From the IMG/VR virus record IMGVR_UViG_3300046012_000369, positions 1 to 39,826 of that record: a stretch of DNA of 39,826 bases. The stretch is one strand, 5' to 3'. The stretch's first letter is position 1. Every line of letters starts with the position of its first letter. The notes beneath the pieces are model-generated. The model made no database searches and was not told the DNA's origin. It was given only the letters and a program-made list of their open reading frames with translations. A program made the position numbers and the translations under genes. This stretch comes from a virus. Shown piece after piece: positions 11,789-20,126 of the stretch.

Positions 11789-14725
11789 TTAGTGGCAGCT
11801 CCAAACGCTGCTTCCATCGGTCACGGCAATCATGTAATCGCTGCCGCCTCCCGCGCACACGCCGGGCGTATAGGCGACTGAATCGCTGACAAACACTTGC
11901 GTCCCTGCTGGCAGCGAAGATGCTGCTGGCAACGTGCCTACTGTGAAAACCGTGACTTGCAAATATGTGTCCTGAATCACGCCGTTGCTATGAATCACCT
12001 GAGCGTCTGACGGCCCGCCCGCGCCGCTCGCCTGGCACTGCTGATGGATCGCATCGGTGTAGGCGTTGCTGTTGAGCACATGAAACCACGTGCAATTCCC
12101 GACGCTGCCGCCGAACGATGGACCATTGATGCCCGGCTTACGGTTCCAATTGATGGTGCCGGGACTGACAAATACCGGCTCGGCGGTGTAGTTGCTGTCG
12201 CATCCCCTTGACGTGTTCGCGCCGCCCACCTGCATCCAATAGTTATTCGTGTCCATGCACATCAGCACATTGCCATCCGTGCCGTAGAAGCGGTTGAAGG
12301 CGCTGCCTCCGGTGTTGTGCGGAACGAAGTCGAACCCCGCGCCGCCGCCATAGGCGTTGAACGTCCAAGGGCCTCCGGCCGGGTTGATGGCCCAGCTATT
12401 CGGGCCGATGTTGCCGTTCGGGTTTGTTACGTTACCGAAGGTGGGATTCAGCAAACGCATGTCGAAATGCGAAGCGTACAGATTCGTGATACTCCCGCTG
12501 TTTCCGCTGCCGTTGAACGGATCGCTGGCGGCCCATGATCCGCCCGGATCGTTGGTGATACTAAAGCCGTCCATCAGCAGGTCGGTTACGGTTATGCTGC
12601 AAGCGCAGGAATAGTTACCAAGCAGCGTCGGGGCGTTGGAAGTGAGAGCGGTTCCTACCAGGGAAAGATCATGCAATTTCACCGTCGCCATCGTCTGCCC
12701 GGCAGTCGTGCCGGAGCAAAAGACGCAGTTGCCCACGTTTTTCAGGGTTACATCTTCCAGGTCCAGGCTCCCGACGTTGTTCTGGACTCCGATAGCTCCA
12801 CGCCCCTGGGTGTCGATGACGGAGTTACTCCATTTGAGGTCATTCAGCGTGGCCGGCAAAGTTCCAGTGAGTTGGAATCCAAGATTGGCCATCGAGTCGT
12901 ACACCGTCCCGCTATAGCCGTCGATGGTCACGCTGTCCACGTTGGGAGTCAGCCCGTTGCCGCAAACCACGCCCTGGTTGTAGGCGCGAAGCGCGGAGCG
13001 GGCCTCATCAACGAACGAACCGGTGATAGACACACGCAGGATCGGGCCGCAGTAACCTTCCGCTGCATTCAGTGCGATCGCATCGTCTCCGGTGCGGAAG
13101 TAGCTGTTGGCGATCACGATGTCGCTGGCCGGCCCATCGACGTGAATGCCGTCAGTGTTGATCGCCGCGGCCGGCCCCACATCGGTGGCATAGACGTGCA
13201 GATGGTCGATATCAACCTGAGTGACGTTCCCAAGCTTCACCGCGTACTTATGCAGGTTGTAGAACAGCACGTTGTCGATAAAGATATTGTTGGCATTTTC
13301 AAAGTCCGCACCGAAACAGTAGTTAGTTTGGTTTGGCCCGTTGCCATTGAAAAACACGTTGCTGATGCCGAAACCCGCACCGATACGAGACGGGACAGCA
13401 CCCGCCACGTTTTCACAATTTCCCGCTGATGGCGTTACGCCGTTGGAGATAATGTCGCCGCTGTTGGCGGCAAGGTAAAAGCCGGTGCCGAGCACAGTCA
13501 CACCGCAAGCGCCGTTGGGCGTTCCAGGATCACATCCGGCCTCCGCGCCGGATGCGATGGTTGCGGGCGTGACGTTCGCTTCGAACTGCGTACTCGTCAG
13601 GCCGCTCGACAACACGCGCACGACTGCCTGATTCAGGGCCGCACAGGTGCCCAGCCCGGTTAGCTGGATAGGCTGATTTACGGTAAGCGTGGCGGATGCA
13701 ATCGTGAAAGTCGCAACATTCGCCGTTACTGAGCAATTGGTGATGGAAACTGTCGAAAGCCCCCATCCGTTGCCGGCCAGAAAACATCCTCCTTCAACGG
13801 GGCATTGCAAGCCGTTTCCGGAGATGAGCGTAACATTGTGATCCTGCCACGCCACGATAGGATTAGTGGCCGTTGCACCTGCATACAGCGCATTGACGCA
13901 CGCCGTTCCATCGGTGCCCCCTCCAGCGGTGCCGTCCGAGTCCTGCGGGCATCCCGCGACGGAAAGATACTTGATCTGCGCGCTCACTCCAGAGGTGCAG
14001 CTTCCCGCGACCCACGATCCCGCGCTGCCCACAACGCAGTTGCCATTCACCGGAGTCAACCCATCGGGCGAATCCGTCCCGTTGCTGATGACAAGGTCTT
14101 TTGCAGTTGGCCATGTAGTCGAGGCTGATGCTATCGACACTGGAGTGCAGCCGGTGGTCTGCCCCTTCGCGTTCAGCGTCACCTGTCCAACGTGCGTCGC
14201 GTCGCCGCACGTTCCCACGCTGCTGTTGACGTTCGGCAGTGTAGCCGTCGTCGAGCCGCTGCTGTTCGGCGGCGTCGTCACGTCTCCAACCAGGCCCGTC
14301 ATTCCGGGGCTGCCGCCCGCGTTGAACAGCAGCGCCCAATAGCTCGTCGCGGTCGCCGGGTTTTGATTGATGTTTCCGTTCTGCAGGCTCACGTACCACG
14401 CATTGTTGTAGAACGCGGCCTCCGCGATCGGCTCCGCGGTGTAAGTCACCACGGAGCTCCATGGTCCGGTGAACTGGATCGGCGACTGCGAGCCGCTGAC
14501 GCGCACCCATCCATGCGCCGAGGCGCCGCACACATAGTAGATCTGGCTGTCGACATCGGTGTAGGGCTGGCCGGCGTTGGTGTCGTCGCACGCGGCCGCC
14601 GGCGCGCCATGCCCGGTCGTGGGAACCCAATTGAGCTGCGTGACCGCGTTGTAACGCTGCTGCGCCGCCGCAAAGGACGTGCAGAGTGCCAGCGTTGCGA
14701 GGAGCGTCTTACAAGTGGATCGCAT
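11789..14725 (-). CDS. Tail spike, right-handed beta-helix (polygalacturonase/GH28-like), with signal peptide
   Basis: 978 residues. AGGAG nine bases before ATG 14725 fixes the start, 17 bases inside the previous gene. Residues 1-21 form a Sec-type signal peptide: basic start, hydrophobic core LLATLALCTSFAAA, then QQ. Residues about 87-133 (PWSSVVTYTAEPIAEAAF and on to YW) resemble CBM5/12 carbohydrate-binding modules. The centre is a parallel beta-helix with GH28 motifs NTDG (in INTDGIHVDG) and GDDAIAL, the two acidic catalytic stations; the GHG and RxK motifs are not seen, so activity is uncertain. Related phage spikes cut capsule or exopolysaccharide. The C-terminal 250 residues are Gly/Asn-rich and end in a small Cys-containing domain. 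An export signal is odd for a virion protein assembled in the cytoplasm. Confidence 0.78.
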   Translation of the reverse strand: MRSTCKTLLATLALCTSFAAAQQRYNAVTQLNWVPTTGHGAPAAACDDTNAGQPYTDVDSQIYYVCGASAHGWVRVSGSQSPIQFTGPWSSVVTYTAEPIAEAAFYNNAWYVSLQNGNINQNPATATSYWALLFNAGGSPGMTGLVGDVTTPPNSSGSTTATLPNVNSSVGTCGDATHVGQVTLNAKGQTTGCTPVSIASASTTWPTAKDLVISNGTDSPDGLTPVNGNCVVGSAGSWVAGSCTSGVSAQIKYLSVAGCPQDSDGTAGGGTDGTACVNALYAGATATNPIVAWQDHNVTLISGNGLQCPVEGGCFLAGNGWGLSTVSITNCSVTANVATFTIASATLTVNQPIQLTGLGTCAALNQAVVRVLSSGLTSTQFEANVTPATIASGAEAGCDPGTPNGACGVTVLGTGFYLAANSGDIISNGVTPSAGNCENVAGAVPSRIGAGFGISNVFFNGNGPNQTNYCFGADFENANNIFIDNVLFYNLHKYAVKLGNVTQVDIDHLHVYATDVGPAAAINTDGIHVDGPASDIVIANSYFRTGDDAIALNAAEGYCGPILRVSITGSFVDEARSALRAYNQGVVCGNGLTPNVDSVTIDGYSGTVYDSMANLGFQLTGTLPATLNDLKWSNSVIDTQGRGAIGVQNNVGSLDLEDVTLKNVGNCVFCSGTTAGQTMATVKLHDLSLVGTALTSNAPTLLGNYSCACSITVTDLLMDGFSITNDPGGSWAASDPFNGSGNSGSITNLYASHFDMRLLNPTFGNVTNPNGNIGPNSWAINPAGGPWTFNAYGGGAGFDFVPHNTGGSAFNRFYGTDGNVLMCMDTNNYWMQVGGANTSRGCDSNYTAEPVFVSPGTINWNRKPGINGPSFGGSVGNCTWFHVLNSNAYTDAIHQQCQASGAGGPSDAQVIHSNGVIQDTYLQVTVFTVGTLPAASSLPAGTQVFVSDSVAYTPGVCAGGGSDYMIAVTDGSSVWSCH

Positions 14726-15842
14726 ACAGTGAGTCTCCTGGATCGGTGAGGTAGTTGGTCGTGATGGTCGCGCCGGCGAGAGCGTAATCGATGCCCGGAC
14801 GCAGAAAGCCGCGCTGTGCGCTGAATAGTGCGACAAGGACGCCGTTCGCCGGCGCCGCCGGCATCGTGTAACTCGTGCCGGGAAAGACATCGCCGCCCGC
14901 TCCAATCAGCTGCCAGAATGCCGGCGTCGTCGCGGGGTCCTGATTCAGATTGTTATTTTGCAGACTTACATAACTCGATCCGCCTTCACTTACAACCTGA
15001 TTGATCGAGTAGGTGACTGCGTTGCTCCACGCGCCGAAGAAGCCGATCGTGGTTAGCGGCGCGCCGATCATGAAGAGGACCTGGATCTCGTCGGTCGGTT
15101 GCGTTGTGAAGTTGAGTTGCAGGTTCTGCCCGCTCAGCGTGTAGTTCGCTGGCAGCATGAATCCGCCGTTGATGAACGCCGCAACAAACTGCGCGCCCGC
15201 CGGCGCGGTCGGCACCGTGTAGGCGCGGCCGGGAAACTGGCCGTTCGCGATCGCGGTAAAGGGCTGCAGCTGCGAGTAGCCGATCGTGCCGCGCCCGCTG
15301 CGCACCGGATAAAGCAGGTAGAGCCTGTCGCCTTTGCTCGTGATCCATCCGAGCGAGAGCGCGGCGCCGCTCAATGTGAAGTTGTCCGAGTCCTGCAGTT
15401 GGCCGTTGTAAAAGAGAGCTGTCGCGACGCTTCCGCGCACCGTGGGCTCGGGCACGGAATAGAACTGGCCTGGCATCTTGCCGTTCGGCACCACGCCGAG
15501 CAGCGACGCAGCTCCCCACACATCCGGCGCCGCGTTGCTCAGGTCGACGGTGGCCGAGCCTGCGAATCGGTAGTTGTTCGCCGAGATGCAGCGGTTCTTC
15601 TCGTCGATGGTCTGGATGCAGTAGAAGGTTCCGGCCGGCGTGATCGCGTCGTTGCCGTAGACCGTGGTGGTCAGCGTGCCGCCGGTGAAATAGGTCGTCG
15701 TCGAAACGTCGACTAGGACGCCGCTGCCTGCGACGCGCGGCTGCTGCGATCCGTAACCGCAGAGCGTGATCTTCATCTTCGCGTTATTGCCGGCCGCGGC
15801 GCCGCTGATGCTTTTGAGGACCGCGTTCAGGGTGATGGGCAT
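14709..15842 (-). CDS. Tail fibre / receptor-binding structural protein with internal repeats
   Basis: 377 residues. At least three copies of a module of about 85 residues are visible, with the recurring features (F/Y)-x-V-P, P-A-G or A-N-G, then N(Y/F)TLSG or DYALAG and a following strand pair ending GD-x-L or DEIQ: compare QFYSVPEPTVRG, RAYTVPTAPAGAQFVAAFIN and TSYTMPAAPANGVLVALF. Between the second and third lies a CBM5/12-like segment (AWSNAVTYSINQVVSEGG and on to FW) close to the one in the tail spike. GAGAG six bases before the ATG. Upstream of and overlapping the spike gene by 17 bases, it may form the spike's attachment or a fibre. Exact role inferred from position. Confidence 0.7.
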   Translation of the reverse strand: MPITLNAVLKSISGAAAGNNAKMKITLCGYGSQQPRVAGSGVLVDVSTTTYFTGGTLTTTVYGNDAITPAGTFYCIQTIDEKNRCISANNYRFAGSATVDLSNAAPDVWGAASLLGVVPNGKMPGQFYSVPEPTVRGSVATALFYNGQLQDSDNFTLSGAALSLGWITSKGDRLYLLYPVRSGRGTIGYSQLQPFTAIANGQFPGRAYTVPTAPAGAQFVAAFINGGFMLPANYTLSGQNLQLNFTTQPTDEIQVLFMIGAPLTTIGFFGAWSNAVTYSINQVVSEGGSSYVSLQNNNLNQDPATTPAFWQLIGAGGDVFPGTSYTMPAAPANGVLVALFSAQRGFLRPGIDYALAGATITTNYLTDPGDSLYAIHL

Positions 15843-15851
15843 CGTCGTCTC

Positions 15852-16304
15852 TCAGCTGAAGATGTAAAGCATTCCCACCTGCGCGATGCGCGGGTGGTTG
15901 TGTGGGTCGGCAATGATCTTCTCTTTGAACCACGGTCGCACGGTTTTGCCCTTCTCTTCGTAGAGCGCGTCGAGGTAGTAAACGCCGCCTTCGCGCTTCT
16001 CCGGTCCGCTGTCGATCGCGCCGGTGAGCTCGTCGATGTACATGCCGTTGAATACGTCGTCGACCTCCTGCAGCACGCGCCGGAACTCTCCGCTGCCCAT
16101 ATTGATCTCCGTGCGCGCGGGCCGCTCGTGCGGCGCCACGTCGCCGGCGCGGTTGAGCATGGCGCCCCAATCGCCGTTGTACCAACTGAGCCGGTTGCGC
16201 AGGCAGCACATCACCGCCAGCATGGGGTTGAAGCCGCCCATATCCGCGACCTCGCCGTAAGCGAAGGCTGCGAGTTGCGCCATCATGAAACGCTCTGGGC
16301 TCAC
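15852..16304 (-). CDS. SleB-like cell wall hydrolase (tentative)
   Basis: 150 residues from GTG 16304, chosen because it overlaps the previous stop as GTGA; ATG 16331 is an alternative. The pattern LAAFAYGEVADMGGFNPMLA (Glu of YGE) and the end GVYYLDAL with RIAQVGMLYIF resemble Hydrolase_2/SleB proteins, which begin around an acidic YxEA segment, continue with an AVAxVVLNR helix (here AVMCCLRNRL) and close near IGxHxFY. Known members cleave cortex or sacculus peptidoglycan. In the tail region this could be a virion-associated lysin. Identity is low by eye and the closing His is replaced, so the call is tentative. Confidence 0.4.
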   Translation of the reverse strand: MSPERFMMAQLAAFAYGEVADMGGFNPMLAVMCCLRNRLSWYNGDWGAMLNRAGDVAPHERPARTEINMGSGEFRRVLQEVDDVFNGMYIDELTGAIDSGPEKREGGVYYLDALYEEKGKTVRPWFKEKIIADPHNHPRIAQVGMLYIFS

Positions 16305-16519
16305 GCGCGCGCCGCCGATCGCCGGCCGCATCGCAGGTCATCTGCGCGTGGCCAGGGCGGGATGCCGCGCGATCCGTGGATGAGGTGGTAGCACATCAGA
16401 CAGGTGCGGTACATGCGCTCAGATACGGCGCGGTTGCGAATGAAACAGACGAAGTGGCGCGGGCAGTACTCGCAGCTGCGCGAGCTGATCTTTCCGCATC
16501 CATGCACTCCGAATCTCAT
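16301..16519 (-). CDS. Small cysteine-rich protein
   Basis: 72 residues, starting at the ATG of an ATGA overlap. It has CEYCPRHFVCF, then RTCLMCYHLIHG, four to six ligands of a probable zinc site; the CxxC...CxxCxxLxH pattern recalls HNH-like or treble-clef fingers but lacks a convincing HNH core. The C-terminus is basic. It ends in a GTGA overlap with the SleB-like gene. Confidence 0.55.
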   Translation of the reverse strand: MRFGVHGCGKISSRSCEYCPRHFVCFIRNRAVSERMYRTCLMCYHLIHGSRGIPPWPRADDLRCGRRSAARA

Positions 16520-16710
16520 GCGCTCTTTTGCTCCTCGATCTTCTCGATCATCCTCACCTGCGGCATGTACCGCTTGCCGCGATCGCCGCACAGCTCGTTG
16601 AAACAGGTCCACGCGGCGCCGTCGTCCTGCGCCATCTGCTGGCCACAGCCGCACGCGATCGAGCTGATGCATACGTCGACACAGTCCGGATTACGCTCTG
16701 CTGTCTGCAT
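16516..16710 (-). CDS. Small zinc-ribbon-like protein
   Basis: 64 residues from ATG 16710 (weak RBS GGCGG; a TTG at 16725 is possible). Cysteines are grouped as CVDVCISSIACGCGQQ and CFNELCGDRG. Charged C-terminal helix. Not recognised. It lies between an unknown of 282 residues and another Cys-rich gene, with an ATGA overlap downstream. Confidence 0.5.
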   Translation of the reverse strand: MQTAERNPDCVDVCISSIACGCGQQMAQDDGAAWTCFNELCGDRGKRYMPQVRMIEKIEEQKSA

Positions 16711-16725
16711 GGGCCGCCGTCGCAA

Positions 16726-17574
16726 TCATCCTCGCGTTCTCTGCAGCTGCTCGAAATAAAACTTTGAGACTAAGTTCTCATTCGGCCGGCCGAAGGCTTT
16801 GTCGGCCTGCATCTCGGTGATGACGCGGTGCCTAACAAGGGCGAGGATCGCGGTGCGCCATCCATGCCATTCTTCGTTGGTCGGCAAGTCGAACTCATCG
16901 AAGCGCATCACCGTCCACTCATAACCGCCGGGCACCTGCAGCTTGTTGACGTACTTGTATTCGCCGTCGACCCAGGCATAGAGCCCCACCACGCCGCGCA
17001 CCACCTTGCGGCCGAGGCAGATCAGCGCCTCCGAGTACTCCGTCTCAAGCCAGCGGGGCATGCCCGTCTCCGGGCACGGCTTGATCTCTTTCTTCACGCT
17101 CGGCTCGATGTCCGCCTTGATGCCGGCCGCACGCAGCTTCTCGATGAATGCCCGCGGCGACATCGGATTGACCATGCGCATCGCGCGGTTATCCTTGCCC
17201 TGCCATCTGGTCTGGCCGCCCCATTTGTATTGCGCGTGCATTTGGCAGTTGATCTCGTGCAGCATTTCTCTTTTTTCCAGCCACTCGTTGCTCTTCGTAT
17301 CGCTGACTTCCTTCTGCAGCTGCTCAAGCGCCTCGGCTACGCGCGGGTGCTGCATCAGCAGCTCCGTGCCGGTGCGCCAGAAATCATCCTCCATCTTGCC
17401 GAACACGTTCGGCTTCATCTCCGGTGTCAGCTCGTAGCGTCCCTCGTGGATCTCCTGCAGCGCGGTTTTGATCGCCACTTCGATGGGCCGGTCCTTCGGC
17501 GCGGACTGATGGCGCCGCGCGATGATGAGCGCCGGCGAACTGTTGCCCTTCCGGATTCTGCTGCGATGCGCCAT
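16726..17574 (-). CDS. Hypothetical phage protein
   Basis: 282 residues, not recognised. A basic start, then a helical region (VAEALEQLQKEVSDTKSNEW) and a mixed domain (GRKVVRGVVGLYAWVDGEYK, GGYEWTVMRFDEFDLP) and a helical end. It starts at the ATG of a TAATG overlap with the tad2-like gene, so the two are translated together; it could be a second component of that accessory block or an ordinary virion protein. Nothing in the sequence decides. Confidence 0.65.
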   Translation of the reverse strand: MAHRSRIRKGNSSPALIIARRHQSAPKDRPIEVAIKTALQEIHEGRYELTPEMKPNVFGKMEDDFWRTGTELLMQHPRVAEALEQLQKEVSDTKSNEWLEKREMLHEINCQMHAQYKWGGQTRWQGKDNRAMRMVNPMSPRAFIEKLRAAGIKADIEPSVKKEIKPCPETGMPRWLETEYSEALICLGRKVVRGVVGLYAWVDGEYKYVNKLQVPGGYEWTVMRFDEFDLPTNEEWHGWRTAILALVRHRVITEMQADKAFGRPNENLVSKFYFEQLQRTRG

Positions 17575-17846
17575 TACTTGACCACCATCCAGTCCTCAGC
17601 GAGTAAGTCAGTCTGCGAGCAGAGCCATGGCACGACGGTGCCCTGCGCAGTCTTCATGGCGATGTAAGCCTGATAGGGCACCAGGCCCTCTTCGCCCCAT
17701 TCCGCTTTTGCGGCTTTAGTGCGGGCTGGGTAATTGCCGGGGCCAACGTAATAGAGCCACATGCCCTTGCCATTCCAGCCCGCGCGCGCGACGCGGTGGC
17801 CAGCCTTCATATAGGCGATTGCTTCGCCGATGTCGATGCCTTCCAT
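17574..17846 (-). CDS. tad2: Tad2-like anti-Thoeris protein (DUF2829)
   Basis: 90 residues, close to the usual size of the family. The DUF2829 pattern is present throughout: GEAIAYMKAGHRVARAGWNG (7-26), KGMWLYYV, the middle PYQAYIAMKTAQGTVVPW (57-74) and the closing SQTDLLAEDWMVV. DUF2829 proteins include Tad2 of phage SPO1, which binds the cyclic ADP-ribose-type signal of the Thoeris defence system and so stops it from triggering host suicide. The start follows the previous stop directly, with GGAGGAG inside the end of that gene. It sits in the late virion region, which would place its expression late unless an internal promoter exists. Confidence 0.85.
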   Translation of the reverse strand: MEGIDIGEAIAYMKAGHRVARAGWNGKGMWLYYVGPGNYPARTKAAKAEWGEEGLVPYQAYIAMKTAQGTVVPWLCSQTDLLAEDWMVVK

Positions 17847-20126
17847 TTACTCCTCCTCGGTGTCGTCTTTCGCAAGATGCTCTGCGGTTACTGGAATCGT
17901 AGCGCGGCCTGCGGCTTTGGCCGCTTCGATCATCTTCGCCAGGCCAGGCGCGTAGTTCTTCGCCGCCGCGCCGCTGTCGATCGCAAACATCAGACTCTTC
18001 GCAACCTTCGGATTGCTGATGAGTCCGTCGAGCACATAGCGGATGGCCGGGCCGCCGATCGCGCCCTCGCCGGCGCCGGCCAGTCCGCCGAAATGGAAGC
18101 CGGTCGCGGCGCCTGCGATCGCAAACACTGCATCGCCGAATCGTTTGCGCGCGGCCATCGTCTCGTTTTCTTTGAATAGGCGCGTGAGCGTGTCGACGCG
18201 GTCGCCGCCGAGGATCTGCTTCGCGTCCGGATTCTTGTCGAGAAAATCCTTCCACTGCGCGCCGAGCTGCTGGCCGTTGAATCCGCGATAACGGCCGGTG
18301 ATGCGCCCTGGCTGCTGCTCGATCGCATAGATCGGCTTGATGGCCTCGTGCGCATCCTGCAATACGTAGCCTGCTCGAAAATTCTTTTTCGCCTGCGAGA
18401 TGTCCTGATTGGTGAATCCGTTCTTTGGATCCTCAAGGATGTCAAGCATCGCGCTCTGCGCCTCGGCGATCTTGCCCTGCACGCCCCGCCGCGCCGCGGC
18501 CTCGCTTGGCAGGTCTGCCGGATGCTTGCCGAGCTGCGAGTAAAGATCGTCGATGTGCTGGTCGAGCGTCTGCCAGCGTCCGCCGGTCACATTGTTCGCG
18601 TGCTCGTAAACCTCCTTGCCGAAAGAATGGAGCACATCGCGCGCGTCGTTGAAATTGCCGGTTGCGTCGACGGCCTTCTTCGCGTCGATCGGTGGGAACG
18701 CTGGCGCATAGGCTCCGGTCGCACGCTGATGAGCGTAGTAACCCGATATCTGCCGCTGCATGTCGTCGCGCTGCGCAAGCAATGCGCTCTGCCGCTCCTC
18801 GGGCATCGCGGCAAAGTCCTTGCCGCTGATGATGTCGTCGAGACTGCCCAGGTGAGCGGCCGCGATCTTCGGGTCTTCTGTGATCAGCGTGCCGCCGCCG
18901 GCCGCGCTGTCGGCGCGCGTGATTGTTCCAGGTCGCGATTCTTCGCTCAGCGCATACGTCGGTGCTTTGTGGGATCCGGGCGCGTTCGTGTCGCCGCGAT
19001 GAATGTCGATGGTCTTCGGCTCGCCGGTGCCAGGCTCGTTGTAGGTCTGCCGCTCGCTCGGTCCTTTGCCGCTGACCGCGCGCGTTCCGGTCTGTGCTTT
19101 GCGCGGCTGCTGCGCGATGCTTCCTTCCGTGGTGTCGACGGTCGGCGTGCCGCTGATCTTGAATTTGTAGTTGCCTTCGGGGTGCGCCGTCGTCGGCTGC
19201 GCGCCGCGCGTCGCGGCGTTGGTCTGTGCCACTCTCTCGGCTACAACGTCCTTCGCCGCATTCGCGACGGCCTCTGTCGTGGTCGCCGGCTTTGCCAGCC
19301 TCGCAAGTGCCGCCTTTCCTCCCGCGCCGAGTAGATCGAGGCCTGCGCTTGCTCCGCCGCTGAGAGCTGCCGCCTCGCCCGCCTCGCCTACCGTGGCTCC
19401 ATGCAGCGTCGCCTGTCCCGCAGTTCCGGCCGCGACTGCCCCATGCCTCAGCGCGAAGGAAATCGTCTTTGCGAGCGCGGGATACTTTTCGATCACGCCC
19501 ATCATGCGCGATATCTCCTGCGTGCGTTGCGCCAGGCTGAGGCCCTGCTTCAGCATTCCTTCGCCGGCCATCCATTCGCCGAGCTGCTCGATGATCGCGC
19601 CGTGCTGCTCCGGACCTTCCTGCAACGGCTGCGTCACTCCAGGCAGAATTTTTTCCTCCGCGCCTTCGAGCGACTGCTTCATGTGGCTCGGCGATTGGGG
19701 GCCCGCCGGCGTTCCGCTGATTTTCGTGTCGGCCGTGTCGAGGACCTGGTCGGCGCGATCGCTCACGCGGTCCAGCCATCCGGCGAGCGTGTTCGGCACC
19801 TGCGCGAGCGACTTCACCGCGCCTTTCGCGTAACCGCCGCGAAGATCGGACTGGTAACGCATCGATGTTGGTTCGTCTGAAAATGTGTAGCCTCGGCCGA
19901 TCGCATCCTGCGCTCTGCTGAAAGGCACGCTCAACGTGTCGCCGCCCGTTCCGCGCATCCCATAGGTGCCTTCGCCGGTCGGATTCGCGGTCAACGGATT
20001 CGGCGTCGCCGGCGGCGTGGCGGCTGTCGGCACCATGCCTGCAGCGAGATTGATTCCGCCTGCGGGCGGCGGTGGTGGCGCCGCTGGCACCATGCCGGCT
20101 GAGAGATTGATGGCTGGCGTTCCCAT
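17847..20126 (-). CDS. Internal virion / DNA ejection protein (largest)
   Basis: 759 residues. No enzyme motif is seen. The N-terminus has a duplicated motif (AINLSAGMVP and GINLAAGMVP) in a Pro/Ala-rich stretch; then Ala/Gly-rich helical regions, a hydrophilic middle rich in Asp, Gly and Thr, and a C-terminal Ala/Gly segment (DAVFAIAGAATGFHFGGLAG) that could insert into a membrane. With the two preceding genes it forms a trio of rising size after the nozzle gene, as in T7 gp14-gp15-gp16, proteins ejected to build the DNA conduit. Position and composition, not sequence identity, support the call. The start abuts the previous stop. Confidence 0.6.
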   Translation of the reverse strand: MGTPAINLSAGMVPAAPPPPPAGGINLAAGMVPTAATPPATPNPLTANPTGEGTYGMRGTGGDTLSVPFSRAQDAIGRGYTFSDEPTSMRYQSDLRGGYAKGAVKSLAQVPNTLAGWLDRVSDRADQVLDTADTKISGTPAGPQSPSHMKQSLEGAEEKILPGVTQPLQEGPEQHGAIIEQLGEWMAGEGMLKQGLSLAQRTQEISRMMGVIEKYPALAKTISFALRHGAVAAGTAGQATLHGATVGEAGEAAALSGGASAGLDLLGAGGKAALARLAKPATTTEAVANAAKDVVAERVAQTNAATRGAQPTTAHPEGNYKFKISGTPTVDTTEGSIAQQPRKAQTGTRAVSGKGPSERQTYNEPGTGEPKTIDIHRGDTNAPGSHKAPTYALSEESRPGTITRADSAAGGGTLITEDPKIAAAHLGSLDDIISGKDFAAMPEERQSALLAQRDDMQRQISGYYAHQRATGAYAPAFPPIDAKKAVDATGNFNDARDVLHSFGKEVYEHANNVTGGRWQTLDQHIDDLYSQLGKHPADLPSEAAARRGVQGKIAEAQSAMLDILEDPKNGFTNQDISQAKKNFRAGYVLQDAHEAIKPIYAIEQQPGRITGRYRGFNGQQLGAQWKDFLDKNPDAKQILGGDRVDTLTRLFKENETMAARKRFGDAVFAIAGAATGFHFGGLAGAGEGAIGGPAIRYVLDGLISNPKVAKSLMFAIDSGAAAKNYAPGLAKMIEAAKAAGRATIPVTAEHLAKDDTEEE

